Of a stretch of 64,000 nucleotides of DNA, positions 1-11,358 are shown piece after piece (within the stretch, counting starts at the first letter, position 1; every line of letters starts with the position of its first letter). The translations under genes were made by a program, and so were the position numbers. Location: NCBI GenBank assembly GCA_036429605.1, contig CM071590.1:5828001-5892000 (forward strand), read 5' to 3'. Under the pieces are notes generated by a model. That model was given only the letters and a program-made list of their open reading frames with translations. It made no database searches and had not been told where the DNA came from. The stretch is from Cladobotryum mycophilum (Eukaryota > Ascomycota > Sordariomycetes > Hypocreales > Hypocreaceae).

Positions 1-988
1 TACCGAAGAGATGGCGCGATACCGTATAACAAACTGTCTAATCCGCAGTCTTGGATAACCCCATTGGAGAATGAGTTGATCAATATTTTGAAGCTTTCAG
101 CAAGGGTCAGTCTTTTGGTTGAATAACCCCAAGCCTTGGCGCAATAGAAGATCAGCCGTGCTTGACACCCAGGATATGGGGCTCTCAGATCTTGCTGCTT
201 CGACAGGCACTGCGCGATGAGGTGCCAGAACTGATCATGCTTCTCCAATGCAACCCCTTTCTTGGACGAGTAACGCTTTGCTAAAGGGAGAATTATTCTG
301 GCTAGGAATTTGTCGGATGTTATTCTCGTAAAAAGATTCTCATCTTTAGCAAACTTGTCTAGTATCTGTAAACTGAACTCTAGGCGGTGGTATATCAGGC
401 CCTTGGCTTGACTAAGGAAGTCATCCTGCCATAGGCCTCTGGGAGAGGTCGCTAGTTGGGTTTCCCGGCAGCAGAGTCAGACTCTAGATTACTCTAAAGA
501 ATCCTAAACAGCTCTGATAGTCCACTTTAGCGCTCTTCACGAGCTCCTGGCGCATCAGAGGTATTCCCAAAGGCAGTGCAAAGGTTGCGAAGATTCCGAA
601 TGCTCAAGTTGGAGGCGATTTCCGCAAAACCAGTGGCTCCACCGCCAGCTTCCCACATCTTGGCAAATGTTCTTCCGTCCCGCAGGTTTTTGCGGAGATG
701 TGTGATGGCATACTGCTGAGCGATGACGTTGTGTGGTTGGCACAGAATGGTGATGATAGCATGCGGATCCTTGCAAACGGACATCCAAATCGAGAGGGTA
801 ATCGGTGGGAGGTCGTCGGCAGCGACATGTGAGATGAGCTCAGATGTAATGGCGGATAATTCAGCTGGGCGCTTCGATATAACATCCTGTAGATGAGTTG
901 CTTGATTGAGAGGTGCAGAGTCGCGTAAAAGTCTGACATTGATGGACGGTGGGTCAAACACGGCGCTGGTAATCCATTGCCACATCAT
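1..988 (-). CDS. Unknown conserved-looking protein, partial at left edge
   Basis: I do not recognise the family. The first exon starts at tandem ATGs (986-988 and 983-985) and runs open to about 528, giving roughly 150 residues, probably helical. A second open frame without its own ATG covers about 1-450 and leaves the window. It reads as helical protein with stretches such as QDDFLSQAKGLIYHRLEF and FLARIILPLAKRYSSKK. The two frames are joined by an intron inside about 440-527; acceptor-like CTAG sequences lie there but I could not fix the junction. Codon use looks like real coding in both parts. No signal peptide or membrane segment is visible. The C-terminus is missing from the window, so length and function stay open. 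Confidence 0.5.
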
Positions 989-1873
989 CCTTGGATTATT
1001 GGCCGGCAGCTCAGCGACAGCCTCTTGTTTTACTTCCTCTGATTCCTTTTATATTGTAACGACTCGATAGCGGTGAAGCTTGTGTGCCACTCGCTCAATG
1101 TCGATGGTGATGCGTGTGAGGAAGAGGTCTCTCGGCTGGTTGCTCACGATCTTATGTAGACCTTCGGAAACCAGTGAACTTTATTAGTTGAATGGAGAGA
1201 AAGAGAGACTCATCAACGCCGCTTTCTTTAGTTGTGTACCATATCAACTCTAATTTACATAAAGGCACTCAGGCACACCAGGTAAGTATCTACGTCTCGT
1301 TATATCTGTACTACCTTGGCAGATAATTAAAGTATAATAACGCTCTAGATGTATGCCGTGAATTGACATGACCTATCACATCCTCACGGCTATTGGGATG
1401 TACTCCCTGATATCCTCAAGGCTACCTTGTGTGGGCGAGCAGCAGCAGCGGGAGTAGGGATGGAGACTGAAGGTAGCCCAGATGGACATAGAGCCTGAGT
1501 CTATCTTGAATTGCATCAAAATGTATCTTCAGTCGCTTCAGCCACTTCAAGACTTGGCATGTATCATCCGGGCAAGCAGAAAGGGTTAATTACAACCTAA
1601 CTATCCTTTCATGCTTTGACTTTGGCCCTGCAGACAGAGTCAGGCAGCAAGATGAACATCAACTGTCGAGGTAAAGCCAAAATAATGAACTACGTTTACG
1701 TACTATTTACATAATGATCACCTTTTCCCCTAAACGTATCATTTAGGAGGGTTCTACGAGAGATAATTTTGTGGCGATACGATTACCTGAAAACACATCT
1801 CGAAATATAAAATCAGGGCCATCCTTTTATCCATAATCACCCTCGATTATGCGAATCGTCCAGTTCAGCGCTC
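989..1873. other. Intergenic, no gene seen
   Basis: AT-rich stretch between the 5' end of the left-edge gene and the 3' end of the DUF4246 gene. I see no frame with coding character and no RNA gene. Confidence 0.5.
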
Positions 1874-4253
1874 TTAAAAGTGATACTCTTCCTTACGCCA
1901 TCGCTCCTCCGCCTTCTCGCGAGATGCGGCCCTCACATCCATCAGTTTAAGCCGATGCTCTTTCGCCTCCACATCAGTCATGAGGCCCTCAGGGGTTTCT
2001 TTCCCTTCAATTTCTCCTCCATTCGCTCCAACCCACCAGTCCTTTTGCTGAGGCGGTACATTTGCGGTTGATATGATTCGACGGTGAGGGTCAACCAGCC
2101 AAAGAGCCAAGAAACGTTGATGGCCGGGTTTGCTCGGATCCTCGAGTCTAAATGAGGAAACTTTGTGATGGCTATAAAAGAAAAAGAGGTTAGAATTCCA
2201 TGTCCCTTTGCGGTATATTATTCTCAGCGCCAGACTTACAAGACATTCGGGAAAGCAAGAAGACGCCCCTCTGGCGTTTCGACATCCCCAAAGGTTTGCA
2301 GACAAGAACCCGGACCTCCCTCTTCAGCGTCCCTATGATCTCCAACGCCACCAAAGGCTGTCCCATAGACTCTTTCTAGGTAATTGTACCTATCCTGACC
2401 CGATTTCATGTCATCGTTAATGTACGTGCTTGTAGGCATTCGGAAAGAGAGGTGGCTCGAAGTGACGTTCTCGCTGTCAATGTAAAACAGAGCCGTGGCG
2501 CAGATCTTTTCATTCATTTGGCCCTCAATCTGGAGTATCGATAGTAAGTACTTCATGTTTCCGATGATTTATCGAGAGTATGAATACCACTCACCTGCCA
2601 ATTGCCTGCTGGAAACTCGGGCTTCTCGGGTGTAAGCTCAATGCTAGTCATCTTGACAATGACCTGCAGCCCATACTCCTTGAACTTTTCGCAAAGACCT
2701 TCGGTAGGACTGTAATCAATCTCTTTGAACTGGTTTGGCTCTGGGAGAACCGCCTCTCGGTATGCCTCCCACTTAGCGCGAGCCAGGCTCTGCTCATCAA
2801 TGTTCGGCGTGAGCGGTGGAAGACCAGCTTCCTCTCGATCCCATTGCTCCTTATAACCCACCTCAATTACCTCCTTTCCTTCACTCTGAAGCTTATAACG
2901 TATCTCTTCATCGAGTTCAATTAGCGTTTCTCGGTGGATCTTAATATCCCTGTCTTTGAAGCTCTCAAAGTCGTACTTTGGTAACCACAAGCTCTCATCT
3001 TCATCACTATTGCCGTAGTCAGAATTTCATTCCCTACGATCAAGAAATCCGAGAGAAAGAAATGCTACCGGAACAAGAACTCACTCTGCCCAGTTAACTT
3101 GCTCAAATCGCGATTCTGTTCTTCCGGCCACACACTTTGTTCTCAATGCACAACGCCGAAGACACTGATCCCACGCCGGTATGGCCTTGTCGATGGCATG
3201 CTCAATGGCCGTGTAAATCTCCCGATACCTAACCGGATGCAGGTTGTTGATGTAGCTGGTAATATTGGCACTTCCGTCATCGCGAAATGCGACGTTGGAA
3301 GGAAGCCACTGATATTCGGTTGACCAAAATATGGGAAGAATTTCTCCAGATCCGAATAGGTAGGAAGGTTTGTACTTGTAGTTGGGCTTCCGCTTCATGA
3401 TATCCTCTACAACTCTCGCTGGGTATGGCGCTGGTTCCGTCTCTGGTTCGATGAATTGGATGGCTTGACCTTGTCCGACAGAGTCGAGTGCGGTAGATAC
3501 GCCGACGGTTTCTTCCTGAATGAATGGAGAGCGATCTGTGAGATGCCATTGTCAAAGTCATTTCCCACAGTAGAAACAGGCAAAAGAGTGGGTGTAACAT
3601 ACTCCAGACGAAGGGATACATGGAGGGATGAACTAGATCCTGGATCATATCATCGCTCCTCGGATGCCAGTCGATGTTGCCTTCCTGGTCCCTCCGAAGA
3701 GTGTCGATAGCCTTGATCAATTCATCGCAGAGACTGCTTTCCATCAAACAATCGGCCTTGACGATGGTATTACCCCCTGCATCTAATGTTGGAATCAGAC
3801 CTGACTTGGCGAAATACCCGGCCTTGTCTCGTAGCTCCGCAATGCACTGATGTCTGTGAATAATCTTTCTTCACCACCGACTCTGGGGCATCATTGCCAA
3901 CTTACAAACTCGAAAGCCTGACTAGAAATAATCCTAGAACGAGGCTTCGGGATCTTCTCGCGCTCTTTCCCAAGCATTATCCTTGCAAAGAGGGCATCCT
4001 CGGATTGTTCGCTTGCCTCCACTCTCCACTTCTCAACACTCGCCTCATCAAAGGTTTTTTCATGCCAGTTCGGTTCGTCAGTCAATCGATCCATGAGCAT
4101 CATCATAGCTACCTCTCTCACTGGGAAGATATCGGAGCGTCTCCCAGAGGATTCAGGGATACCGATGGGGTAATGGTCCGTTTCCTCCTCCCAGCTGCGG
4201 AACCCAGCGTGCCTCAATCTGAGATTGATACCGGGATATTGAAAAGTCGCCAT
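1874..4253 (-). CDS. DUF4246 family protein
   Basis: This matches the large fungal DUF4246 family (Pfam PF14033), whose biochemical role is unknown. Hallmarks seen in order: the N-terminal MATFQYPGINLRL start, QDLVHPSMYPFVW, the YINNLHP segment followed by an IEHAIDKAIPAWDQC helix, VKMTSIELTPEKPEFPAGNWQV, LFYIDSENVTSSHLSFR, GRLLAFPN, and near the C-terminus FLALWLVDPHRRIISTANV followed by PPQQKDWW. The coding region has about six or seven exons. Clear borders include a donor after the YPFVW exon near 3600 and the GRLLAFPN exon ending near 2236. The true ATG is 4251-4253; the two codons upstream are not needed. Length is about 680 residues, usual for the family. The late pattern (YxDSEN, then GRLLAFPN, then a His and a conserved VDP) recalls a 2-oxoglutarate/Fe(II) oxygenase core, but that is inference. 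Confidence 0.85.
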
Positions 4254-5047
4254 TTTCAAAGATGCTGCGCCTCGGAGCCGTGGTCGAGATATTGTAAGGC
4301 GAGTATGATGGTAGAGAGAGAATGAATTGAGGGATGCTCGACTTCTTACTCTTGAGGCGAGTGATTGATCGTCTTTATATCACAACCAGGAGAATCTTCA
4401 GGACTCGGCTTCTCTTATCTAAACCCGCATTTCATTCTAGTATCATGGCCGGGGTCACTACGACAAAATCACTCTTACAACCCTACATTTTTTGACATGC
4501 TTAAGGGACGCCTCTGGTATTCCCGTCAAGAGAGTGACCAGATCTCACAGTGCTAACTCTAGGCAACGGCGCCATACTAACTTCACCGCTGACAACTTGA
4601 TTACTGAACAAGAGGTACTTTGCATGTGAACAAACTTCGTATTGCCAATTTCTCGTAAATCAGCGAATGAGAGGCAGTCTCAAGATGAGATGAACATATG
4701 TTCACGGAGAGATGAGCCTGGCTGCATTGTTATATGCTGATTGACCAGCAATTGTTTAACTCCATTCTCTTTGCGTTAATTGCTGTTCAGTTTTTGAAAC
4801 GGACATGCAAACTGCCAAGAAGTATGACCTGTGCGGAGACATAAGGGGTTGCATTGCATCAGAGTAACAACAACGTTCTAAATTGAGAAATACAGGGGCT
4901 CGACTCTACGATGTTAATATGCGATACAGGTTCAACACGAGTAAGCTGCCATTACTGCAACGCCGCTAGATATCTACATATGCTTAACTAAAAGAACATC
5001 AAAAATACACATGAGACCCCAGTCTCAATATTGCCCCAATCTTCATT
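4254..5047. other. Intergenic, no gene seen
   Basis: Promoter side of the DUF4246 gene and downstream side of the secreted-protein gene. Only short non-coding frames are present. Confidence 0.5.
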
Positions 5048-6485
5048 CTATGGGAACCGACCACACTGCGCCATGCCATATATATTCGCGTTCGAAGGAG
5101 GACTGACTTGCAGAACAGGATGTCCCCTAGGGCACCTCGTCGAAGTGCACCCTTCTACGGGAGAACCTGGCTTGGTGAAGTAGCCCTGGCACAGCGCGCC
5201 GTTCTGCGACAGGACCCAGTACACGCAGTTGAAGTTGTTCATGCAGTTCTGGCAGCATATTGAGGGGTTGTTCCCACCGTCCGACTGGAACCCCAGGACG
5301 ACGTTGGGGTTTGACGGGATGCCCTTGACGTAGTACTTTGGGAGGTTGGCCGGCGCGCAAGGGTTCTCCGTCTGCGAGATGGCCTGGGTGACTGTGCTCG
5401 TCGCGGAGGAGGTGACGGTGGTGGTGCTGCTCAGGGTGTTTGTGATTACTTGCTCGACCGTGGTGGTGGAACGATCTGTGATGCTGGTTGTGTCGGTCGT
5501 GGTGGACGTGACTGTCTGTACGGGTGGTGGGGCTCCGGTGATGTGCGCGATGACAGTCTTTGTGATTGTGATGGTGGGAGTAGAGCGATTATCAATGGTT
5601 TTGGTGATGGTCTTGGGGGTATCGATCTTAGTGACCGTGACAGCCTTGGTGGTTCGGGGACCGCATGATTTAGTTGAGGTGAGGAAGCATGCTTGCATCT
5701 ATATTAGTGCTGGATGATTATAAAAGGATCACATCAGTCAAGGAAACACTTACAGCAGTCTCGTGGAATATCGCCCTCGCGGCATTGACCAGAGCGCTTG
5801 TTCACTGGAGCACAAGTCTCAGGGGCCCAGCTGGCGACTGCAGTTTGAGTTATGGTGCTTTGCAACGGTCAGCATTTGGTCGAACGCAAAAGGAAGAGCT
5901 GGAAGCATACTTTGTGACAACAATCAAAGTGTTGTCTGTCTCGACGGATGTGGCTGTCGCGGTGCTAGTCGTGGTCACGCTGTCAACCACAGTAATGCCC
6001 GCTGTCAACGTCACGGTGGCCCAGACAGTCGAAGTGGTATAGTGAGTGCTTTTTGACAGGTGTTAGCCAATATGATCAATCAATCAATCAGACAAGCTTT
6101 TCTGGTAAACATACTTTGGATCCGTTACGGTGAGGGTGAGGGTGGCAAATCTCGTATTGGCTGGAGGATTAAGGGTCTTTGTGATGGTGCTGGTCGGACA
6201 TGTGGTGACGGTATAAGTCCTGGTCGTCGTGGCAGACGGCGCCTCACACGTTGAAGTATCGATGCGCTTGGATTCTGAGAGAAAACGGAGCTGTTAACAT
6301 TGAGCTTCAACGATTGAGAAACTGATATTCTACAAGTAAAAATACTTACTGATGATCGAAGCGCAAACCTTGGACGAGGATGCTGGCACGACTCTGCACG
6401 AAGGGGCAGGGTCTCGACATACAGGGCCGCCAGCCTGGACGGCCTGAACGGCGGACAAGACGACGGATAGGGCAGCCAACTTCAT
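5048..6485 (-). CDS. Secreted Ser/Thr-rich protein with Cys-rich C-terminal domain
   Basis: Start chosen at ATG 6483-6485 because it opens a classical signal peptide (MKLAALSVVLSAVQAVQAGG) followed by Cys-containing sequence. Several exons separated by short introns follow. The middle is dominated by TVT/TTS-type repeats (for example TYTVTTCPTSTITKT, STVWATVTLTAG, TITKTIDNRSTPTITITKT), typical of heavily O-glycosylated extracellular fungal proteins. The last exon (5048-5698) ends in a domain of about 110 residues with eight or so cysteines (ICCQNCMNNFNCVYWV, GCTSTRCPRG) that resembles PAN/apple-like carbohydrate- or protein-binding modules. It probably sits in the wall or is secreted. I see no GPI signal. 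Exact splice sites of the middle exons were not fixed. Domain assignment is inference from the Cys pattern. Confidence 0.7.
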
Positions 6486-7547
6486 TGTCGCTGAAATGGT
6501 GATGCGAGAGTACGATGAAAGACTTCTTCCAACGCAACATCAGGGCTCATGCTGGCATTTATTTATTTACTTGTCCATCCCGCACATACACACTCCTTTC
6601 CCAATGCATCGCACCAAGCGCGGATGAGGCGTCACCTCCAGATACCAGAAATAGCAAGACATTTCCCTCTCCCCCAAAGCAGAACTCATCTTCTTGCTGC
6701 ATCGACCTGAGACTATTGAAGTTCTAGTCTGGTGGTGGTGGCGGAACCCCAAGCTGCCGACAAGCTCAAAGCGACGTCTCCGTTCTCTTCTAGTTTAGCG
6801 GCCTCTAATTATCGTTGCCATGTGTGCCTCTTGGAGGGGACCTTGCTGCTATCTTGGACCCCTAATCTCTACTGTCTCTTTTAGCCTTGCATGAATGTGG
6901 AAATGATGGCGGAGATTTTGGCGTTCTCGCCATGGTCCATGGGTTAGTACTGATCAGCTACTGTTCCGCTGTCAACCAGTCGGTATTTGCTCTCCGGGGA
7001 CGAGGATTGGACGAAATCTAGAGCTAAGGTTCCATGTCTCGCTCTTTCAAGTCGAGAACCTCCTAAAATCGAGATGTCATCGCCAAAAAGACAGATCCAA
7101 TCGGAGCCGTCATAAAGGTTCTTGACACCTGCAGCATCGTGTGCTCCAATGGTCAATTATTCGTATTGTATGTTGCATAACGATTATACTTGTAGTATGT
7201 ATGCATTCTGTAAAGATAGATAGTTAGTAGGTATAAGTGGAGGTGCATCCGTAGATGCAAAAACGTCGTTCAAGATGGCCCATTGAATAAACTCGTGGCT
7301 GCAAGAAGACAAACGTGGCCAAGGCTCAATATTGGTGGGACTCTATTTCAGTGAGTTTCAGGGCCCCCACAGCACCTACACACCCGTGGACGCTATCGAT
7401 TCCCGCACCGCAACACATCCGCACATCACCCAATCGCTTCAACTCCCACACGCATCTTCACCCCAACCATCACCTGAAGCTTCTCCTAAATCGTATTCCA
7501 CCAACATCAGCTCTGTTCAATTTCACAACAACCAAAAAGTGCACAGC
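6486..7547. other. Intergenic; one weak open frame
   Basis: Mostly without coding signal. A minus-strand frame at 6944-7156 (about 70 codons, starting at TTG, containing GSDWICLFGDDISILGGSRL) reads somewhat like protein. It has no ATG and no obvious partner exon, so I leave it uncalled; it could be a gene remnant. Confidence 0.4.
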
Positions 7548-8376
7548 ATGGCGCCACGAGAAAAGGCCTGGCGCGACTGGGTGTACCTCTGGATCATTGG
7601 CACCCAGCTGTTTGGCATGCTAGGTAAGCCGTCAAACGCCCAAAGCACCCCTTACCCATATCATCAGTTCACCTCCTTGAAACCACAACAATGACAACAT
7701 ACGCCTCTATATCTCCTCCTTCATGTATGATATCATTAGACCTACATGTGTAGCCAAGTGAAGCATCTCTCATCACGGCACCAAACCCACTTCTCTAACC
7801 TACGAGTACAACCCCCCATCTAACAAAATCATCCCAGCCCTCGACCTCGTCCCCTTCTACCCAAAATTCCTCTGGCAAACCCCCAGCTCCCCCTCCACTT
7901 CCTCATCTCCCTCCGCAAGGCCTACGTCTCCTTCTCAGGCGACCCCTTCTTCGCCCACGACAACACGCACGCGCCGTTCCTCCAAATCTTCCTCTATATA
8001 GAGGGCCTCGTCCAGCTTCCCCTCGCCGCCTACCTGGTCTACCAGCTCGCCTCCAGGAAACCCACCACTGGACCTACCGAGCTGGCGGGGCTGGCGTTTG
8101 GGTGCGTGACGGGCATGGGCTCGGCGGCGTGTTTTTACGAGCTGCTGCACATGGGTCCGGAGCTAGTGAGTGAGGATAAAAAGGCATCGTTGGTTTATGG
8201 GACGTATTTGCCATTCCTCGTTATTCGTAAGTATTAACATGTGTGCCTTGTACACGCATCCATGTAAGATAAAAACTAAACTGACTCCGACTATAGCATC
8301 TCTTTTGGCCGTGGACATGTATACAAGATTACTGCCTCGTGTGCAAGAACCCATCTCCAGAGCCAAGACTCAGTAA
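7548..8376 (+). CDS. EXPERA/TMEM97-like membrane protein with apparent 1-nt frameshift
   Basis: Three exons: 7548-7623, 7838-8226 and 8297-8376, with GTAAGC...CAG and GTAAGT...TAG introns. The protein matches the EXPERA-domain family (TMEM97/sigma-2 receptor and EBP-like), multi-pass ER membrane proteins linked to sterol handling. Seen are the opening REKAWRDWVYLWIIG, then ALDLVPFYP directly across the first splice junction, a GDPFF segment, and IEGLVQLPLAAYLVYQL. In exon 2 the frame breaks at a C5 run (7889-7893). The upstream frame encodes ALDLVPFYPKFLWQTP and the frame one base back encodes HFLISLRKAYVSFSGDPFF onward. One added base would give about 181 residues, the usual family length. 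Both halves are well preserved, so I favour a sequencing deletion over a decayed gene. Confidence 0.8.
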
Positions 8377-8591
8377 GTTGTGTAGAAGGAAATTATCATA
8401 AAGATGTATAAATAAAAAATAAAAAAAGGTCATCCACATCAGATAGACTTGATGGACAAGCCCGAATCATTAGAAATTCATACAAAGATTTTTTGTACAT
8501 ATAAGCCACCCATAAAATAACTCCATAATCTCATTCTCATACAGATCATGTATGCAAAAAGCGCACAGCGCATCAACAACACGTTCAGTCA

Positions 8592-9551
8592 TCAGTCTTT
8601 TCTCTTGGAATATCCCCATCCGTTGCCCACACTACCGGTGCCGATGCCGTAACCCAGGGGCGTCGCTCCGCCCATGGTCCTCCCCTTGAGACGCCGGGGC
8701 AGAACCACGCCCATGGTGTACATGCCCGCTACCAGAGCCCCGGCGCCAAAGGACACGAGGCCGTAGAAAACGGTGCTTGCGTAGATGTGTCCGCCCAAGC
8801 CCTGCCACTCCACCTTGCCCTCCGTCTTGGGCAGCGCCGGCGTCGGGAACCACCGGACGGAAAAGCTTAACGGGAGTGGGTCCCCTATGACGAGCTTCTT
8901 GGTGAAGGAGCCCGTCATATGGCTCAGGGGACTCGTACTGTACGACACGGCCGAGTCGAGGACGCCGCTGTCGTGAGCATGCTGGTGATGCTTCGGGGTG
9001 CTGTGCAGCAAAACGTTGAGATGGGTGCTGATGTGCATATGGCTCAGCTGCAGAGTACCCGCCAGAGCGAAAATCAGGGGGATGTATTCTTGCTCAGGCA
9101 GCTTCTCGCCAATGACTTCGACGTGGGCGTGGGGACGAGCAGGCACACGGCATGACAGCGGGGCGTCGCTATGGATGTAGAACTCGAGCAGATGGAAGAA
9201 CGGATCGGAGACGAAGGGAATAGTACAGTTAAGCTCGCCCTCGACGCCATATTGAAACTGAAGCGGCTCGCTAGTCTCGTTGCAAACGGGGAAGGGTATC
9301 CATTGTAGCTCGTGCTTGTCGTCTTCAATGTGTTCGCCCGTTTCACTGTTCACATGCTCATGTTAGCTATCCCCGTACTCTGATGGCTTTGGTTTGGATT
9401 GCTTTTGGGGGAGGGGTTTCTCTCACGAGCTGCGATTCATGCATTCGACATGAATGGGCGCTCCGTAATGATACGAAGGCAATCCATCCGGCGATATAGC
9501 GGCGACAAGGGATGTCAGCGCGCTGACGAGGAGTGCGACGGCGGCGAACAT
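8592..9551 (-). CDS. Type I single-pass membrane protein, unknown function
   Basis: Two exons, 9427-9551 and 8592-9345, joined by a GTGAGA...CAG intron, give 292 residues. The start at 9551 is chosen because it opens a signal peptide (MFAAVALLVSALTSLVAA). A lumenal or extracellular region of about 200 residues follows, with NCT and NRS N-glycosylation sequons. There is one membrane segment near the C-terminus (ASTVFYGLVSFGAGALVAGMY) and a short basic cytosolic tail (LPRRLKGR). The likely location is ER or the secretory pathway. I do not recognise the family. It lies tail to tail with the EXPERA gene; the two stops are about 215 bp apart. Confidence 0.75.
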
Positions 9552-10036
9552 GGCGGGCTATGACGAGCAACGGAAAGGAAAAGGAAAGGAAAGAAAGAAA
9601 GAAAGAAAAAAGGCCAAAGCAGCAATTCAGCGCATTGAGTTGCTACTGCGTCTATTTTTCGTTTGTCAATTCGGGCTGTGAGCAATAGGAGAGCCGCTGG
9701 TTCAATGCATAGCTTGTTCCATTTGTCGCAAATGAACTTTTTTTCCCTGGATATTTGGATGCTCCTGATTTTGTTTCAATGCATATTGAGGCCACTCCGT
9801 ATGCAGGGGATGGGGGTGTGCGCCACAGTGTTATGCAGCTGCATGCGCCACTCTACCCCTTCAGCTCGCTATCCGACATGTGGCGGGTGAATGGATCGAT
9901 CGATCAATAAGGTCCAGGGTTAGTGTATACCTACCCTAGAGATGAACTTGGTATTTCAAGAGATGATGGTTTTGGTTCATCTTATCTCCACCTTTAGAAG
10001 AAGTATATAAAATAACTACCTACGTACATATAATGA
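9552..10036. other. Intergenic with short A/G tract
   Basis: A GAAA-type purine tract at about 9574-9610 precedes AT-rich sequence. No gene seen. Confidence 0.5.
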
Positions 10037-11084
10037 CTATTTCTTAACAACTCCCGTCATGACAATGACATGCCAGTCAATATCCCAACCTTTCCCACCA
10101 TGCTTCTCTTCTAAATGCGTCTTGAGAAGCTCCCGCAATTCCTCAGCTGGATGAGCCTTTCTTGCCTCTTCGTCCCAAAACACGCTCGTCAACCACGGCA
10201 ACATCATGCCAAACCCCATGGCAAACTCCGTAGCACTTTCGACATGATAGTTCCCCTCAACTACGTTAACCTGAACATCTTCGAGACCCAGCTCCTCGAG
10301 GTGCCCCTCGACCCAGACCGGATCATACCAGTGGCCGGACGAGTGCATCTGCATAGGCGCCTTTTGAAACGGGGCGTCAAACGGGAAAGATTCAAAAGCT
10401 GAGCGCATGTCCGGGAACCAGAAGCGATCGGCGTTACTGTTTGGAAAAGTCGTGGCGCCGAAGATGGCACCGGGTTTCATGCTTCGGATGCATTCTGGTT
10501 GTATACATGTTAGGGGGAAAGGGGACGGGAGAGAAGGAAATGGGAGCTGAGAGGATCAACCAACCTTTGACAGCAAGGTCTGGATCTGGAATGATATGGA
10601 GACCTAATGGAATCGCAACATGGGTGAATACGTCGTTTGGCAATCCAGTGTTCTAACCCGATATCATCAGTACGTGAAAACTCGGAGGAGACAAAAACAC
10701 CACCAAACATACCATGGCATCAAGAACTTTGGCCTCAGCATTCACCCAGCCCTCTGCCTCAATCCTCGTCTTCACCACGTCCACCAACCTAGCCGAATTA
10801 TCCGCACAAGTAAACGAACTGCCCTGTAGTACATCTCTCGGCAGAACCGCCTGCACCTCCTGCGTAAACACGCCACTCCCACAGGCCATGTCCAAAAGAC
10901 AAAGCGGCCCGGTGGACGACTCCCGAATTCCTATCTGCTCCAAAAGGGGCAACGCGAGGGTTCTCGGAACGCCACGGGAGGAGATCAAGTGGTTCTTCTT
11001 TTGGATGGGGGTTTGCTTGCCCACGTCTTGGAAGAACTGGGAGAGGGAGTCTGACATGGCTTTGAGATTGGGAGTGGACGTCAT
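10037..11084 (-). CDS. Class I SAM-dependent methyltransferase
   Basis: Three exons, 10713-11084, 10565-10652 and 10037-10494, code for 305 residues. The start at 11084 opens MTSTPNLKAMSDSLSQFFQ. Motif I for SAM binding is LLDMACGSGVFTQEV; an acidic residue in TCADNSARLV fits the ribose-binding position. The C-terminal half keeps a typical fungal small-molecule methyltransferase layout (MKPGAIFGATTF, then GHWYDPVWVEGHLEELGL). It lies 274 bp downstream of, and on the same strand as, the adenylate-forming reductase, so a shared secondary-metabolite pathway is plausible. O-, N- or C-methylation cannot be told apart from sequence. Neither a C-terminal dimerisation domain of plant O-methyltransferase type nor a membrane segment is present. 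Confidence 0.85.
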
Positions 11085-11358
11085 GTTTTTATGTGAAAGG
11101 AAATATATATATAGTGTATTAAATTGTTTTTTTCTTTGACTTGAAGCTTTTTTATTTGTATTGATGGTGATGAAGCTTTTGAAAAGGGGGCTGCATGACT
11201 ATAGACTTATATACTCGACAAGTACCCGATAAGTCGCCGCGAATGTTTACAGAAAGTTGCCGGGCTGTCAGCTTCGGGCATCATAGCCACGACATGTCCT
11301 TCCACCACCTCATCAACATCCATCCATCCATCCATTCATCAATAACGATGACATCCTT

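Noticed and set aside
6944..7156. 70-codon minus-strand frame with protein-like words
   Set aside because: TTG start, no upstream exon found, isolated; too weak for a gene call.
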